Shown here: positions 18,725 through 29,487 of the stretch, one piece after another
Layout: each line of letters starts with the position of its first letter
How positions within the stretch are numbered: the stretch's first letter is position 1
Assembly (NCBI GenBank): GCA_020073265.1
Contig: JAIQFN010000019.1
Coordinates: 1-64,000, forward strand
Length of the DNA stretch: 64,000 nt
Origin: Terriglobia bacterium
GTDB taxonomy: Bacteria; Acidobacteriota; Terriglobia; Bryobacterales; Bryobacteraceae
Direction: 5' to 3'
Made by a program: the position numbers and the translations under genes
Notes under the pieces: model-generated
Seen by the model: only the letters and a program-made list of their open reading frames with translations
Database searches by the model: none
Told to the model about the DNA's origin: nothing

Positions 18725-18970
18725 TTAGTCGACAAATTCGACGCGGTATTCTTCGATCACCGGGTTGGCCAGAACATCGCGCGCGATCTGATCGATCTCG
18801 GCGGCCGCCTTGTCGCGATTGGTCCCGGGTTCCAGAGTGATCTCGAAAAACTTGCCCTGCCGCACCGCCGCGATCGCGGTATGGCCCAGACCGGCCAGCG
18901 CGGAGCGGATGGTCTGGCCCTGAGGATCCAAAACAGTCGGCTTCATGGAGACGTACACGCGAGCTTTCAT
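18725..18970 (-). CDS. purS: Phosphoribosylformylglycinamidine synthase subunit PurS
   Basis: Small (81-residue) subunit of the three-part FGAM synthase with PurQ and PurL, needed for ammonia channelling in purine synthesis. The sequence fits the family: MKARVYVSMKPTVLDPQGQT, then GKFFEITLEP and VLANPVIEEYRVEF. purQ and purL, its usual partners, are not adjacent, although purB lies 1.2 kb away on the other strand. The last 13 bases of the gene are duplicated in tandem just past the stop (18712-18738). Confidence 0.93.
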   Translation of the reverse strand: MKARVYVSMKPTVLDPQGQTIRSALAGLGHTAIAAVRQGKFFEITLEPGTNRDKAAAEIDQIARDVLANPVIEEYRVEFVD

Positions 18971-19116
18971 GGAAATTCCATTGTAGCCCTATGTCCTAAC
19001 TGGAACTTTGGTCCTAACACCAGAAGGACTATGAGAATGAATCGATCGATTGATGGCGGCTAGTGCCTCGACAGTATTGAATGGAGAAGCAAGTCAATTT
19101 CCGGATGGAGGAAAAA

Positions 19117-19317
19117 ATGAACTTAGTTACATTCGTGCAAACGGCCTTGGTTCAACTGAAAAAGGACCGCCGAGGCCAGGACCTTATCGAGTATGCCCTG
19201 ATGGCCGGCTTCGTGGCGGTCGCCGCGGGCGCCGTCATGCCCAGCGTTTCCGCCAGCATCAGCACCATCTTTTCTCAAGTTTCGAGCGTGATGTCGGTAG
19301 CGGCCTCGCAGAGCTAA
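19117..19317 (+). CDS. Flp/Fap-type pilin
   Basis: A 66-residue prepilin of the tight-adherence (Tad) pilus. After a short basic leader comes RRGQDLIEYALMAGFVAVAA, the classic Flp motif: a Gly cleavage site, Glu five residues into the mature protein, an adjacent Tyr, then a hydrophobic helix. The start is ATG 19117 with GGAGG six bases upstream; the longer frame to 19081 is less likely. No tad/cpa assembly genes are in the window, so assembly genes must be elsewhere. Confidence 0.88.
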   Translation: MNLVTFVQTALVQLKKDRRGQDLIEYALMAGFVAVAAGAVMPSVSASISTIFSQVSSVMSVAASQS

Positions 19318-19404
19318 CCTCCCAAACCCTCAAGCCAACTGTTTCAAGCTGGACACGCGGCGCGTCACTGTCCTAACCTACAACTTACGGGACGGAGGCG
19401 CGCT

Positions 19405-20181
19405 ATCGTCAAAGTTTGTGTGCTGGCCAGCAGTAGTTCGGGCAACTCGACGTTCATCCGAACCGAGCGAACGCGCATCCTGGTCGATGCGGGCTTGAGC
19501 AAACGCGACATCCTGGCCCGCCTGGCGGCGATTGATGAGCAAGCGGAGAACCTGGACGCGATCCTGGTGACTCACGAGCACTCCGATCACGTCAGCGGGC
19601 TGGTCTCGCTGGCCCGGCATCTGAACGTTCCGGTTTATATCACGCGCCTGACAGCTCCGGCAATTCCCTGGGGCGAGTTCACGCCCAAGCTGGACTGCTT
19701 TCAGGCCGGCACCACGTTCTCAGTCGGCGACATCGACGTCGACAGCTTCACGGTTCCGCACGACGCCATCGATCCGGTGGGCTTCTGCTTTCGGGCCGCC
19801 GGGATCAAAGTCGGCGTCGTGACCGACCTGGGCTACGTTCCCGATTCGATCAAGTTTCACCTGCGCGGCGCCGATCTGCTGGTGCTCGAATCGAACCACG
19901 ATCTCGAGATGCTCAAGGTAGGGCCCTATCCCTGGTCCGTCAAGCAGCGGGTGATGGGACGCAAGGGGCACTTGTCGAACGAAGTGGTTTCCGACTTCAT
20001 CCGCTGCGATCTGGACACGTCCATCAGCACGCTGGTGCTGGGGCACTTGAGCGAGCACAACAATCATCCCGAGATCGTGAGAGCCATGGCGGCGCGCGCG
20101 CTGGATGGGGCCAGGCGCAGCCTGTTCACGCGGCTGGTGGTGGCCAATCCCAAGGAACAGACCGAGGTCTTCAGCTACTGA
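19405..20181 (+). CDS. Metallo-beta-lactamase-fold hydrolase (YycJ/WalJ-like), apparent ATC start
   Basis: An MBL-fold protein of about 258 residues with the zinc motif THEHSDHVSG and later VTDLGY and LESNHD, as in the YycJ/WalJ family of putative nucleases or phosphodiesterases. The expected N terminus is a first beta strand, KVCVLASSSSGNST. To include it, translation must begin at ATC 19405, which lies six bases after a perfect GGAGG. The first standard start, GTG 19420, is 21 bases from that site and removes most of the strand. The stop is directly followed by the purB ATG, suggesting coupled translation. Confidence 0.8.
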   Translation: MVKVCVLASSSSGNSTFIRTERTRILVDAGLSKRDILARLAAIDEQAENLDAILVTHEHSDHVSGLVSLARHLNVPVYITRLTAPAIPWGEFTPKLDCFQAGTTFSVGDIDVDSFTVPHDAIDPVGFCFRAAGIKVGVVTDLGYVPDSIKFHLRGADLLVLESNHDLEMLKVGPYPWSVKQRVMGRKGHLSNEVVSDFIRCDLDTSISTLVLGHLSEHNNHPEIVRAMAARALDGARRSLFTRLVVANPKEQTEVFSY

Positions 20182-21495
20182 ATGATCGAGCGCTACACAC
20201 GAGCCGAGCTGGGCCGCATCTGGAGCGAAGAGAACAAGTACCGGCAGTGGCTGGAAGTGGAGCTGGCTACCGCCGAGGCTCTGGCTGAGACCGGGCAGGT
20301 CCCGAGCGACGCGGCGCGGCTGTTGCGCGAGCACGCCCGGTTCGACGTCGCCCGCATCCAGGAAATCGAGCGCGAGGTCCGGCACGATGTCATTGCGTTC
20401 ACCACCGCGGTGGCCGAAAGCATGGCCGCGGCGGGGCACGCCGGCGCGTCGCGCTGGTTTCACTACGGTCTGACGTCCAACGATGTGGTGGACACCGCGC
20501 AGGCGCTGGTGATCCGCGCTGCGTCCAAGGTGATTCTGGATGGCATCCACGCGCTGGCCGATGTGCTGAAGGCCCGGGCCTTCGAGTTCAAAGACGCGAT
20601 TCAGATCGGACGCACGCACGGAATCCACGCCGAGCCGATCACCTTCGGCCTGAAGCTGGCGCTCTGGTACGACGAGATGGAGCGCAACCTGCGGCGTTTT
20701 TCGACGGCTGCGGAAGAAATGCGCGTCGCGAAGATTTCAGGCGCGGTCGGGACCTTCGGCCACATCGGACCGGAGGCCGAGGAACGGATCGCGAAGCGCT
20801 TGGATTTGCGGCCGGCGCCGATCGCGTCGCAGGTGATCTCACGCGACCGCCATGCTGAGTATGTGTCGGCGCTCGCGCTGATCGCCGCCACGCTCGAAAA
20901 GATCGCGCTCGAGGTCCGGCACCTGCAGCGCACCGAAGTCCGCGAAGCCGAAGAGCCGTTTTCCGAGGGCCAGAAGGGATCCTCGGCGATGCCGCACAAG
21001 CGCAATCCGGTGGTCTCGGAACAGATTTGCGGCCTGGCACGGGTGGTGCGAGCCAACGCGCAGGCGGCTTTCGAGAACATCGCTCTGTGGCACGAACGCG
21101 ACATCTCCCACTCGTCGGTGGAGCGTATTATCCTCCCCGACTCCACCACGCTGGTGGATTATATGCTCTCGAAAGCCCATTGGCTGATCTCGGGGCTGCG
21201 GGTTAACACCCAGCGGATGAAGGCGAACCTGGACCTGACCAAGGGGCTGGTCTTCTCCGGGCAGCTCCTCCTGGACCTGGCTGCGGCAGGGATGCTCCGT
21301 GAAGAAGCTTACAGACTGGTTCAGTCCCATGCCATGCAGTCCTGGGAAACGGACGGGGATTTTCGGGCCGCAGTCACGTCCGACGCCGGAATCCAGCGTT
21401 ATCTTACGCCCGACCGGCTGGCAGAGAGCTTCAGTGTTTCCAGGCAGTTAGCGAACATCGACCGCATCTTCCAGCGGGTCTTCGAAAAGCCCTAG
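20182..21495 (+). CDS. purB: Adenylosuccinate lyase
   Basis: Splits SAICAR and adenylosuccinate in purine and AMP synthesis. The 437-residue product has the fumarase/aspartase superfamily signature GSSAMPHKRNP near residue 266, the HYGLTSNDVVDTA block, and IGRTHGIHAEP with the catalytic His. Length and layout match the B. subtilis-type enzyme. Its ATG directly abuts the stop of the upstream MBL-fold gene, so the two are probably translationally coupled. Confidence 0.97.
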   Translation: MIERYTRAELGRIWSEENKYRQWLEVELATAEALAETGQVPSDAARLLREHARFDVARIQEIEREVRHDVIAFTTAVAESMAAAGHAGASRWFHYGLTSNDVVDTAQALVIRAASKVILDGIHALADVLKARAFEFKDAIQIGRTHGIHAEPITFGLKLALWYDEMERNLRRFSTAAEEMRVAKISGAVGTFGHIGPEAEERIAKRLDLRPAPIASQVISRDRHAEYVSALALIAATLEKIALEVRHLQRTEVREAEEPFSEGQKGSSAMPHKRNPVVSEQICGLARVVRANAQAAFENIALWHERDISHSSVERIILPDSTTLVDYMLSKAHWLISGLRVNTQRMKANLDLTKGLVFSGQLLLDLAAAGMLREEAYRLVQSHAMQSWETDGDFRAAVTSDAGIQRYLTPDRLAESFSVSRQLANIDRIFQRVFEKP

Positions 21496-21571
21496 TAGTC
21501 CCTACCCCAAATCTCCGCTTCCATTTCGGCCCTCTTCGATTAAACTATACCTAGGAGACGGGTGGCGTCGG

Positions 21572-22000
21572 ATGAAGACCATTTGCCCAGAAGATCGGTC
21601 CGCGGAGCTAGACCTCGCGCGTGTACTGGTGGTAGACGACGATCCTACCTCCCGTCTAACGCTCCAGACAGTACTAAAAGCCGGGGGATACCGGGTGGAT
21701 GCGGCTGCCTCGGCCGCCGAAGCCGTCGGTAAGATGGACGAGCAGGAGTACGAGCTGGTGCTGAGCGACCTGCAAATGGAGTCGCCCGAAGCCGGGTTGA
21801 AGGTGCTGGCGCACGCCCGGATGATGGACTATAAGCCCGCCACGGCGCTGGTGACCACCTATCAGAACATGCGGCCGCTGAAGACGGCGCGCATGTTGAT
21901 CACGCCCGAGGACATTCCCGGGCTGCTCGCGAAAGTGGCCAACCTGATCAGCGAACGTGCGGCGCGGCGCGTAGAGCGCGAGATGCGGCACGCCACGTAA
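21572..22000 (+). CDS. Stand-alone response-regulator receiver protein
   Basis: A 142-residue CheY-like protein without an output domain. VLVVDDDPTSR gives the acidic pocket, LVLSDLQM the phospho-acceptor Asp near residue 66, and ALVTTY the conserved Thr. The usual Lys-Pro after beta-5 is replaced by LITPED, so the conserved lysine is missing. That may change phosphorylation or signalling. No histidine kinase is adjacent, and the gene stands alone beside the ribosomal block on the other strand. Confidence 0.85.
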   Translation: MKTICPEDRSAELDLARVLVVDDDPTSRLTLQTVLKAGGYRVDAAASAAEAVGKMDEQEYELVLSDLQMESPEAGLKVLAHARMMDYKPATALVTTYQNMRPLKTARMLITPEDIPGLLAKVANLISERAARRVEREMRHAT

Positions 22001-22010
22001 GGTCAGAACC

Positions 22011-22097
22011 GGGGACAGACGGCTCTGTCCACTGCGCGGTCGTTTCGTGAACTAATCAGACCTTATTCTGCCGCTGGGACAGAGACGTCTGTCCCCT
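22011..22097. repeat. Family C-related palindromic element
   Basis: The element starts GGGGACAGACGGCTCTGTCC and ends GGGACAGAGACGTCTGTCCCC, so its ends are complementary. It carries the same GGACAGA...TCTGTCC core as the tandem repeat at 10567-10820. It fills the space between the receiver gene and the rplK stop. Confidence 0.75.
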
Positions 22098-22526
22098 CTA
22101 GATTACGTCCACGCCCATACTGCGGGCGGTGCCTTTCACGCTGCGCACCGCGGATGCCAGGTCGAAGCAGTTCAGGTCCGGCATCTTGATCTTGGCGATC
22201 TCCTCCACCTGCTTTTCGGTGATCTTTCCGACCTTTTGCTTATTGGGTTCCGGCGATCCCTTGGCCAGATTCACCGCGCGCTTGATGAGCACCGGCACGG
22301 GCGGTGTCTTGGTGATAAAGGTGAACGACCGATCGGTATAGATGGTGATCACCACCGGGATGATGAGACCTTCCTGGTCCTTGGCGGAGGTCTTGGCGTT
22401 GAACGCCTTGCAGAACTCCATGATGTTCACACCTTGCGGGCCGAGCGCGGTGCCGACCGGGGGCGCCGGCGTGGCTTTCCCAGCCGGAATTTGCAGTTTG
22501 ACTTGCGCGGTAACTTTCTTTGCCAT
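22098..22526 (-). CDS. rplK: 50S ribosomal protein L11
   Basis: Binds 23S rRNA in the GTPase-associated centre. The 142-residue protein has the full L11 sequence: the N-terminal domain with [20 protein letters not shown] and the C-terminal RNA-binding domain ending [12 protein letters not shown]. It is the last gene of the tuf-rpmG-trnW-secE-nusG-rplK run. rplA, which normally follows, is absent; a palindromic element and a convergent receiver gene come next. Confidence 0.97.
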   Translation of the reverse strand: MAKKVTAQVKLQIPAGKATPAPPVGTALGPQGVNIMEFCKAFNAKTSAKDQEGLIIPVVITIYTDRSFTFITKTPPVPVLIKRAVNLAKGSPEPNKQKVGKITEKQVEEIAKIKMPDLNCFDLASAVRSVKGTARSMGVDVI

Positions 22527-22532
22527 GTTTGT

Positions 22533-23240
22533 CTAGATCTTTTCTACTTGCAGAAAATCCAATTCCACCGGAGTGGCGCGGCCGAAAATGGTCACCAGCA
22601 CGCGCAGCGTGTTGCGCTCCGAATTGATCTCGTCGATCTTGCCCGAGAAGTTCGCGAACGGTCCGTCGATGATCTTGACGGTCTCGTTCTTTTCGAACGT
22701 CATCTTGGGGCGAGGCTGCTTGGCCGAAGTCTGCTGGCGGTACAGAATGTTGTTCACTTCTTCGGCCGACAGCGGCACCGGGCTGTTGCCGCCGCCCACG
22801 AATCCGGTGACGCGCGGGGTGTTCTTCACCTCGTGCCAGAGCTGATCGTTCATCTCCATCTGGACCAGCACGTAGCCGGGGTACAGCAGGCGCTTGCTGG
22901 TGACTTTTTTGCCGGCCCTCAGCTCCATCACCTCTTCAGTCGGGATCAGGATCTGGCCGATCTTGTCGGCGAAACCGAAGGCCTGAGCGCGGCCTTTCAG
23001 GGAATCCGCCACCTTCTGCTCAAATCCCGAGTAGGTGTGGATGATGTACCAGTTTTTGTTCTCGTCGCTGGCGGATGGAGCTGCCGCTTCATCGCCATCG
23101 GCTGGGGCGGCCTCCGCGACAGCGGCCGATTCTTCGGTCTCCGGGGCGGCCAAGGCGGGCGCTTCTTCCCCGGCGGCTTCTCCGGACGGTGACGGCTCGC
23201 CCGCGGTGTCTGGTGTTGAAATGATTTCGTCCTCTGCCAT
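22533..23240 (-). CDS. nusG: Transcription termination/antitermination factor NusG
   Basis: Binds RNA polymerase and Rho or S10. The 235-residue protein is longer than E. coli NusG (181) because of an N-terminal acidic Pro/Ala/Glu-rich extension of about 60 residues. The NGN domain then starts at KNWYIIHTYSGFE, and the C-terminal KOW domain contains VKIIDGPFANFSGKIDEIN. I chose ATG 23240 (MAEDEIISTPD); the frame stays open upstream through secE but without NusG-like sequence. It lies 14 bases after secE and 6 before rplK. Confidence 0.95.
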   Translation of the reverse strand: MAEDEIISTPDTAGEPSPSGEAAGEEAPALAAPETEESAAVAEAAPADGDEAAAPSASDENKNWYIIHTYSGFEQKVADSLKGRAQAFGFADKIGQILIPTEEVMELRAGKKVTSKRLLYPGYVLVQMEMNDQLWHEVKNTPRVTGFVGGGNSPVPLSAEEVNNILYRQQTSAKQPRPKMTFEKNETVKIIDGPFANFSGKIDEINSERNTLRVLVTIFGRATPVELDFLQVEKI

Positions 23241-23254
23241 CTCGTACTTCCCGG

Positions 23255-23512
23255 CTACCGGGAGAATGTCTCGAAGAGCTTCTGGATCGCGCGGTTGACC
23301 ACTTCGTCGACCACCATGAAGAAAGCTCCAAAGGCAAAAACCGCGACAATGACGACCACCGTGGTAGCCCGCACCTGTTTCCAGGACGGCCAGGTGACGC
23401 GGCGCATCTCGGTCTGCAGCTCTTCGAAATAGTCCTTGATCTGCACGGGCCAACTGGAGACCCGCTGGATGAAGTTTCCGGACTCGCCTTGCTGTATTTC
23501 TGCTGTCGCCAT
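23255..23512 (-). CDS. secE: Preprotein translocase subunit SecE
   Basis: An 85-residue single-membrane-span subunit of the SecYEG channel. A short cytoplasmic amphipathic segment (YFEELQTEMRRVTWPSWKQV) carries the conserved E-x-R-R-V-x-W-P motif, followed by one transmembrane helix (TTVVVIVAVFAFGAFFMVV). I chose ATG 23512, which has AAGGAA upstream; a TTG at 23518 would add two residues. It sits between tRNA-Trp and nusG as in most bacteria. Confidence 0.95.
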   Translation of the reverse strand: MATAEIQQGESGNFIQRVSSWPVQIKDYFEELQTEMRRVTWPSWKQVRATTVVVIVAVFAFGAFFMVVDEVVNRAIQKLFETFSR

Positions 23513-23537
23513 TCTCAACTTCCTTATCTTCCGCTGC

Positions 23538-23611
23538 TGGCAGGGGCAGAGGGATTCGAACCCCCAAAGGCGGTTTTGGAGACCGCTGGTTTACCGTTAG
23601 CCTATGCCCCT
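23538..23611 (-). tRNA. tRNA-Trp (anticodon CCA)
   Basis: On the minus strand the acceptor arms AGGGGCA and TGCCCCT pair. The anticodon stem GCGGT/ACCGC encloses the loop CTCCAAA with anticodon CCA. The T arm GGGGG-TTCGAAT-CCCTC is clear, and the 3' CCA is encoded (complement of 23538-23540). It lies between rpmG and secE, its common place in bacteria. Confidence 0.96.
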
Positions 23612-23613
23612 AA

Positions 23614-23702
23614 CTCGTTCTCTCGTTTACTCGTTTCTAGTTCTCTCGTTCCGGATACCCGCAAAGTCGCCAACGATGAACTAGCAACGAGGAACGAGAG
23701 AA
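23614..23702. repeat. CTCGTT/AACGAG-type repeats (family D) with inverted ends
   Basis: The spacer between rpmG and tRNA-Trp holds GTTCTCTCGTTTACTCG and GTTCTCTCGTTC on one side and GAACGAGAGAAC on the other, so it can fold into a hairpin. Its units resemble those between fadA and fadE. Confidence 0.6.
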
Positions 23703-23715
23703 CTCCCTTCTTAGT

Positions 23716-23865
23716 TTACTTGATTTCGCGGTGTACCTGATGTTTGCGGCAAAAGGCGCAGAATTTCTTGAGTTCCAGCCGCTCGGTGTTGGTCTTCTTG
23801 TTCTTGGTCTGGCTGTAGTTCTTGCGCTTGCACTCAGTACACTGCATGGTTATGATTTCACGCAT
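23716..23865 (-). CDS. rpmG: 50S ribosomal protein L33
   Basis: A 49-residue protein that begins [19 protein letters not shown], with [19 protein letters not shown] in the second half. Two CxxC pairs (residues 9/12 and 36/39) make this the zinc-binding form of L33. It lies between tuf and tRNA-Trp, as expected. Confidence 0.96.
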   Translation of the reverse strand: MREIITMQCTECKRKNYSQTKNKKTNTERLELKKFCAFCRKHQVHREIK

Positions 23866-23883
23866 CGTCGTTCTCCTGGGATC

Positions 23884-25071
<1,188 letters not shown>

Positions 25072-25107
25072 GGATGTCTCGCTCTCCTGTAAGCTGGCTG
25101 CTTTCTG

Positions 25108-27195
<2,088 letters not shown>

Positions 27196-27208
27196 AAAAA
27201 ACGTTCTA

Positions 27209-27298
27209 GTTCCTTGGTTCTTTGGTTCCTTGGTTCTTTAGTTCCTTGCTTCCCTAGCGCCCCGTTCCTTGAACCAAGGAACCAAAGAACCAAGGAAC
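27209..27298. repeat. 28-bp perfect inverted repeat between rpsG and fusA
   Basis: Arms 27209-27236 and 27271-27298 are exact reverse complements separated by 34 bases. Each arm is made of repeated ACCAAGGA/ACCAAAGA units. It fills almost the whole rpsG-fusA spacer and would form a very stable hairpin in the str operon mRNA. Confidence 0.95.
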
Positions 27299-27302
27299 AT
27301 CG

Positions 27303-27773
27303 CTACCAGCGATAGTGAGCAAATGCCTTGTTTGCCTCCGCCATTCTATGAACGTCATCCTTCTTCTTAATCGCGCCGCCTCGCATGTTGGCGGCGTCCG
27401 TCAATTCCTGCGCCAGCTTCTCGGGCATGCCTTTTTCGGGCCGCGAGCGGGCGTTCTGCAAAATCCAGCGGATCGCGAGACTGGTGCGCCGGTTCTGCGG
27501 AACCTCCACCGGCACCTGGTAGTTGGCGCCGCCCACGCGCCGCGTCTTCACTTCCAGCAGCGGCTTGGCGTTTTCCACGGCCTTCTTAAAAAGCTTCAAC
27601 GGATCGTCCGCGGTGCGGTCCTTGATCTTGTCCATCGCGCCGTAAAAGATCCGCTGCGAAGTGTTCTTCTTGCCGTCCCACATCATGGAGTTGATGAACT
27701 TCTCGGCCAGCGTCGAGTTGTACACCGGATCGGGCAAGATATCTCGGGGTTCAGGTCTGCGTCTGCGTGGCAT
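27303..27773 (-). CDS. rpsG: 30S ribosomal protein S7
   Basis: Primary 16S rRNA-binding protein of the 30S head. The 156-residue product begins [20 protein letters not shown] and contains [20 protein letters not shown] and ALAIRW-like TSLAIRWIL, both standard. It is the second gene of the str operon. In E. coli S7 represses this operon by binding the rpsL-rpsG spacer. Here that spacer is only 29 bases, while the rpsG-fusA spacer has a large hairpin. Confidence 0.98.
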   Translation of the reverse strand: MPRRRRPEPRDILPDPVYNSTLAEKFINSMMWDGKKNTSQRIFYGAMDKIKDRTADDPLKLFKKAVENAKPLLEVKTRRVGGANYQVPVEVPQNRRTSLAIRWILQNARSRPEKGMPEKLAQELTDAANMRGGAIKKKDDVHRMAEANKAFAHYRW

Positions 27774-27802
27774 ACTTTATTGCGCGGCTCCTTTCGGCGG
27801 CC

Positions 27803-28186
27803 TCACTTGGCCGGCCCTTTCGGCCGTTTGGCTCCGTATTTCGACCTGCCCTGCTTGCGGTCGGTCACTCCGGCGGTGTCCAGCGTTCCGCGCACCACGT
27901 GATAGCGAACGCCCGGCAGATCCTTCACGCGCCCGCCGCGGATCAGCACGATGGAGTGTTCCTGCAAATTGTGCCCGACGCCCGGAATGTAGGTGGTGAC
28001 CTCGATCCCGTTGGTCAGCCGCACGCGCGCAACCTTGCGCAGCGCCGAGTTCGGCTTCTTGGGGGTGGTGGTGTACACTCGCGTACACACGCCGCGCTTC
28101 TGCGGACACTTCATCAGCGCCGGACTCGCCGTCTTGTAGCGAGGCGGCCTCCGCCCATTTCGCACCAGCTGGTTAAACGTCGGCAC
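27803..28186 (-). CDS. rpsL: 30S ribosomal protein S12
   Basis: Decoding-centre protein of 127 residues, the first gene of the str operon. It starts with GTG ([12 protein letters not shown]) behind GAGGAG. The streptomycin-determining loops are the usual [10 protein letters not shown] (Lys43 region) and [15 protein letters not shown] (Lys88 region), with no resistance substitution visible at those lysines. The C terminus is [14 protein letters not shown]. Confidence 0.98.
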   Translation of the reverse strand: MPTFNQLVRNGRRPPRYKTASPALMKCPQKRGVCTRVYTTTPKKPNSALRKVARVRLTNGIEVTTYIPGVGHNLQEHSIVLIRGGRVKDLPGVRYHVVRGTLDTAGVTDRKQGRSKYGAKRPKGPAK

Positions 28187-28512
28187 GAATCTCCTCTTTA
28201 AACGTTGTTGTTTCCTTAACGCACGACGGCCGGCTCAATGCCCAGCCGCAAAATGAATCAGCCTGCAAATCTGCGAGGTACTTGCTGTGGACTAGCCCAT
28301 ATCCCAAACGGCGCTTCGGTGCGTTTTCACTCACCTACTCCGTTCAGAACATCGGGGCCGACCCCCGGACGCACTCCCTATCAAAGAGAGGGGTTTCCGG
28401 GAGCAGAAGACACAACTCGCTAAACCTTATCAAGGATACAGGAGCCGGGCCGAAGTTGTCAATTGTCAGGGGGCGAGTTGGGAGACCAGCCGCTCCCAAG
28501 CTGTCGGGGATG
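28187..28512 (-). other. Leader region of the str operon
   Basis: There is no gene in these 326 bases. On the minus strand they hold a promoter-like pair (28433-28462) and then about 240 bases of leader, including a GC-rich hairpin around 28350-28370 (CCGGGGGTCGGCCCCG) before the rpsL Shine-Dalgarno. The downstream neighbour is the stop of the 28513 gene on the same strand. Confidence 0.5.
28433..28462 (-). promoter_or_regulatory. Putative sigma-70 promoter of the str operon
   Basis: On the minus strand a perfect -35 TTGACA is followed after 18 bases by TATCCT. It points toward rpsL and no other gene intervenes. Confidence 0.55.
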
Positions 28513-29454
28513 TCAGCGCGTGACCGTGACGGTGATGTCCTCGTCGGCCCACAGCGCGCCGTCGGTGGCGTGCCAGCGCAGCACGTAGGTTCCCGGCTCG
28601 TCGAAAGTCACCTGCACCGTCCACTTGTCGTCAGCTGGCGCCGGCGGAGGCTGCCATAGCGGCGACCATTGGGAGTTCGCGCCCGTGCGGGTGTCCTCCC
28701 ACGTCTTCGGTTGCGCAGGACTGAAGTTCACCTTCCCCGCGCCCCGGAATACATAGCAGGCCACCCACAGCCCGGTCGCGCTGCTGACGGTTGCGTACCT
28801 GGGGGGAATCATGCGGATATCCTTGACCTCTTCCGACCCTCGCCGATCCAGCAACGCCCCTCTAGGCCGCCGCTTGGGAACGCCGTCGTCGGTCACGTGC
28901 GCCGACAAGGTCAACGGTTCGCCCGCCTTCACCGTGCGGACGCGATCCCCGGCCGCTTCCAGCACCGGAGGCTTGTTGGCCCGAATCTCGGGGTTGCTCA
29001 CTCCCGCGCCGATCGCGCCGGTTTCCGACGTCAGCACCATGTTGTCGACGAAATAGTCCTGCCTCAGCGACCCGTAGGCTTTCACCGTCTTGCCGTGCGT
29101 CGTCAAGGTCCAGACCACTTCCTTTTCGCCGAAATCCGCAGGCACGCGTACTCGAAACACGAAGCGGTTGCGCCGCGGGAAGAAATGCGTTGGTTGCCCG
29201 CGGTCGGGTTCGCCGGGCTGGAAGTTGTTGTCGGGACCCACCGGGACATCCAACTCTTCTTCCCAGTTCGAATTCATATACCCGAACAGCAGGCTGAAAG
29301 TACCGTCGGCGTTCTTCTCCCAGCCTTCATAGGCCGGCGAGACATTCTGCCCCCGCGAATAGGACAACTGCGCGGAGGCCGTCTGGCAGAGCAGAAGAGT
29401 CGCCGCGGCGGCCAGCAGCAACCGCATCGCTTGAAAACTGCGTTCGATCGACAT
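28513..29454 (-). CDS. Secreted hypothetical protein with Ig-like C-terminal region
   Basis: About 313 residues. An N-terminal signal peptide (MRLLLAAAATLLLCQTASAQ, from the second Met) precedes a mature protein starting LSYSRGQNVSPAYEGWEKN. The middle has RFVFRVRVPADFGEKEVVWTLTT, and the C-terminal 80 residues (TVQVTFDEPGTYVLRWHATDG) look like a PKD/Ig-type beta sandwich. It lies 33 bases after the cytochrome-like gene on the same strand, and the pair probably forms an operon. I do not recognise a function. Confidence 0.7.
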   Translation of the reverse strand: MSIERSFQAMRLLLAAAATLLLCQTASAQLSYSRGQNVSPAYEGWEKNADGTFSLLFGYMNSNWEEELDVPVGPDNNFQPGEPDRGQPTHFFPRRNRFVFRVRVPADFGEKEVVWTLTTHGKTVKAYGSLRQDYFVDNMVLTSETGAIGAGVSNPEIRANKPPVLEAAGDRVRTVKAGEPLTLSAHVTDDGVPKRRPRGALLDRRGSEEVKDIRMIPPRYATVSSATGLWVACYVFRGAGKVNFSPAQPKTWEDTRTGANSQWSPLWQPPPAPADDKWTVQVTFDEPGTYVLRWHATDGALWADEDITVTVTR

Positions 29455-29487
29455 CCCTAACTCCCGGCGCTTCCAGCGCGCTGCCAG

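Noticed and set aside
19420-19422. GTG 19420 as start of the MBL-fold gene
   Set aside because: It is 21 bases from the only Shine-Dalgarno and removes most of the conserved first strand; ATC 19405 fits better.
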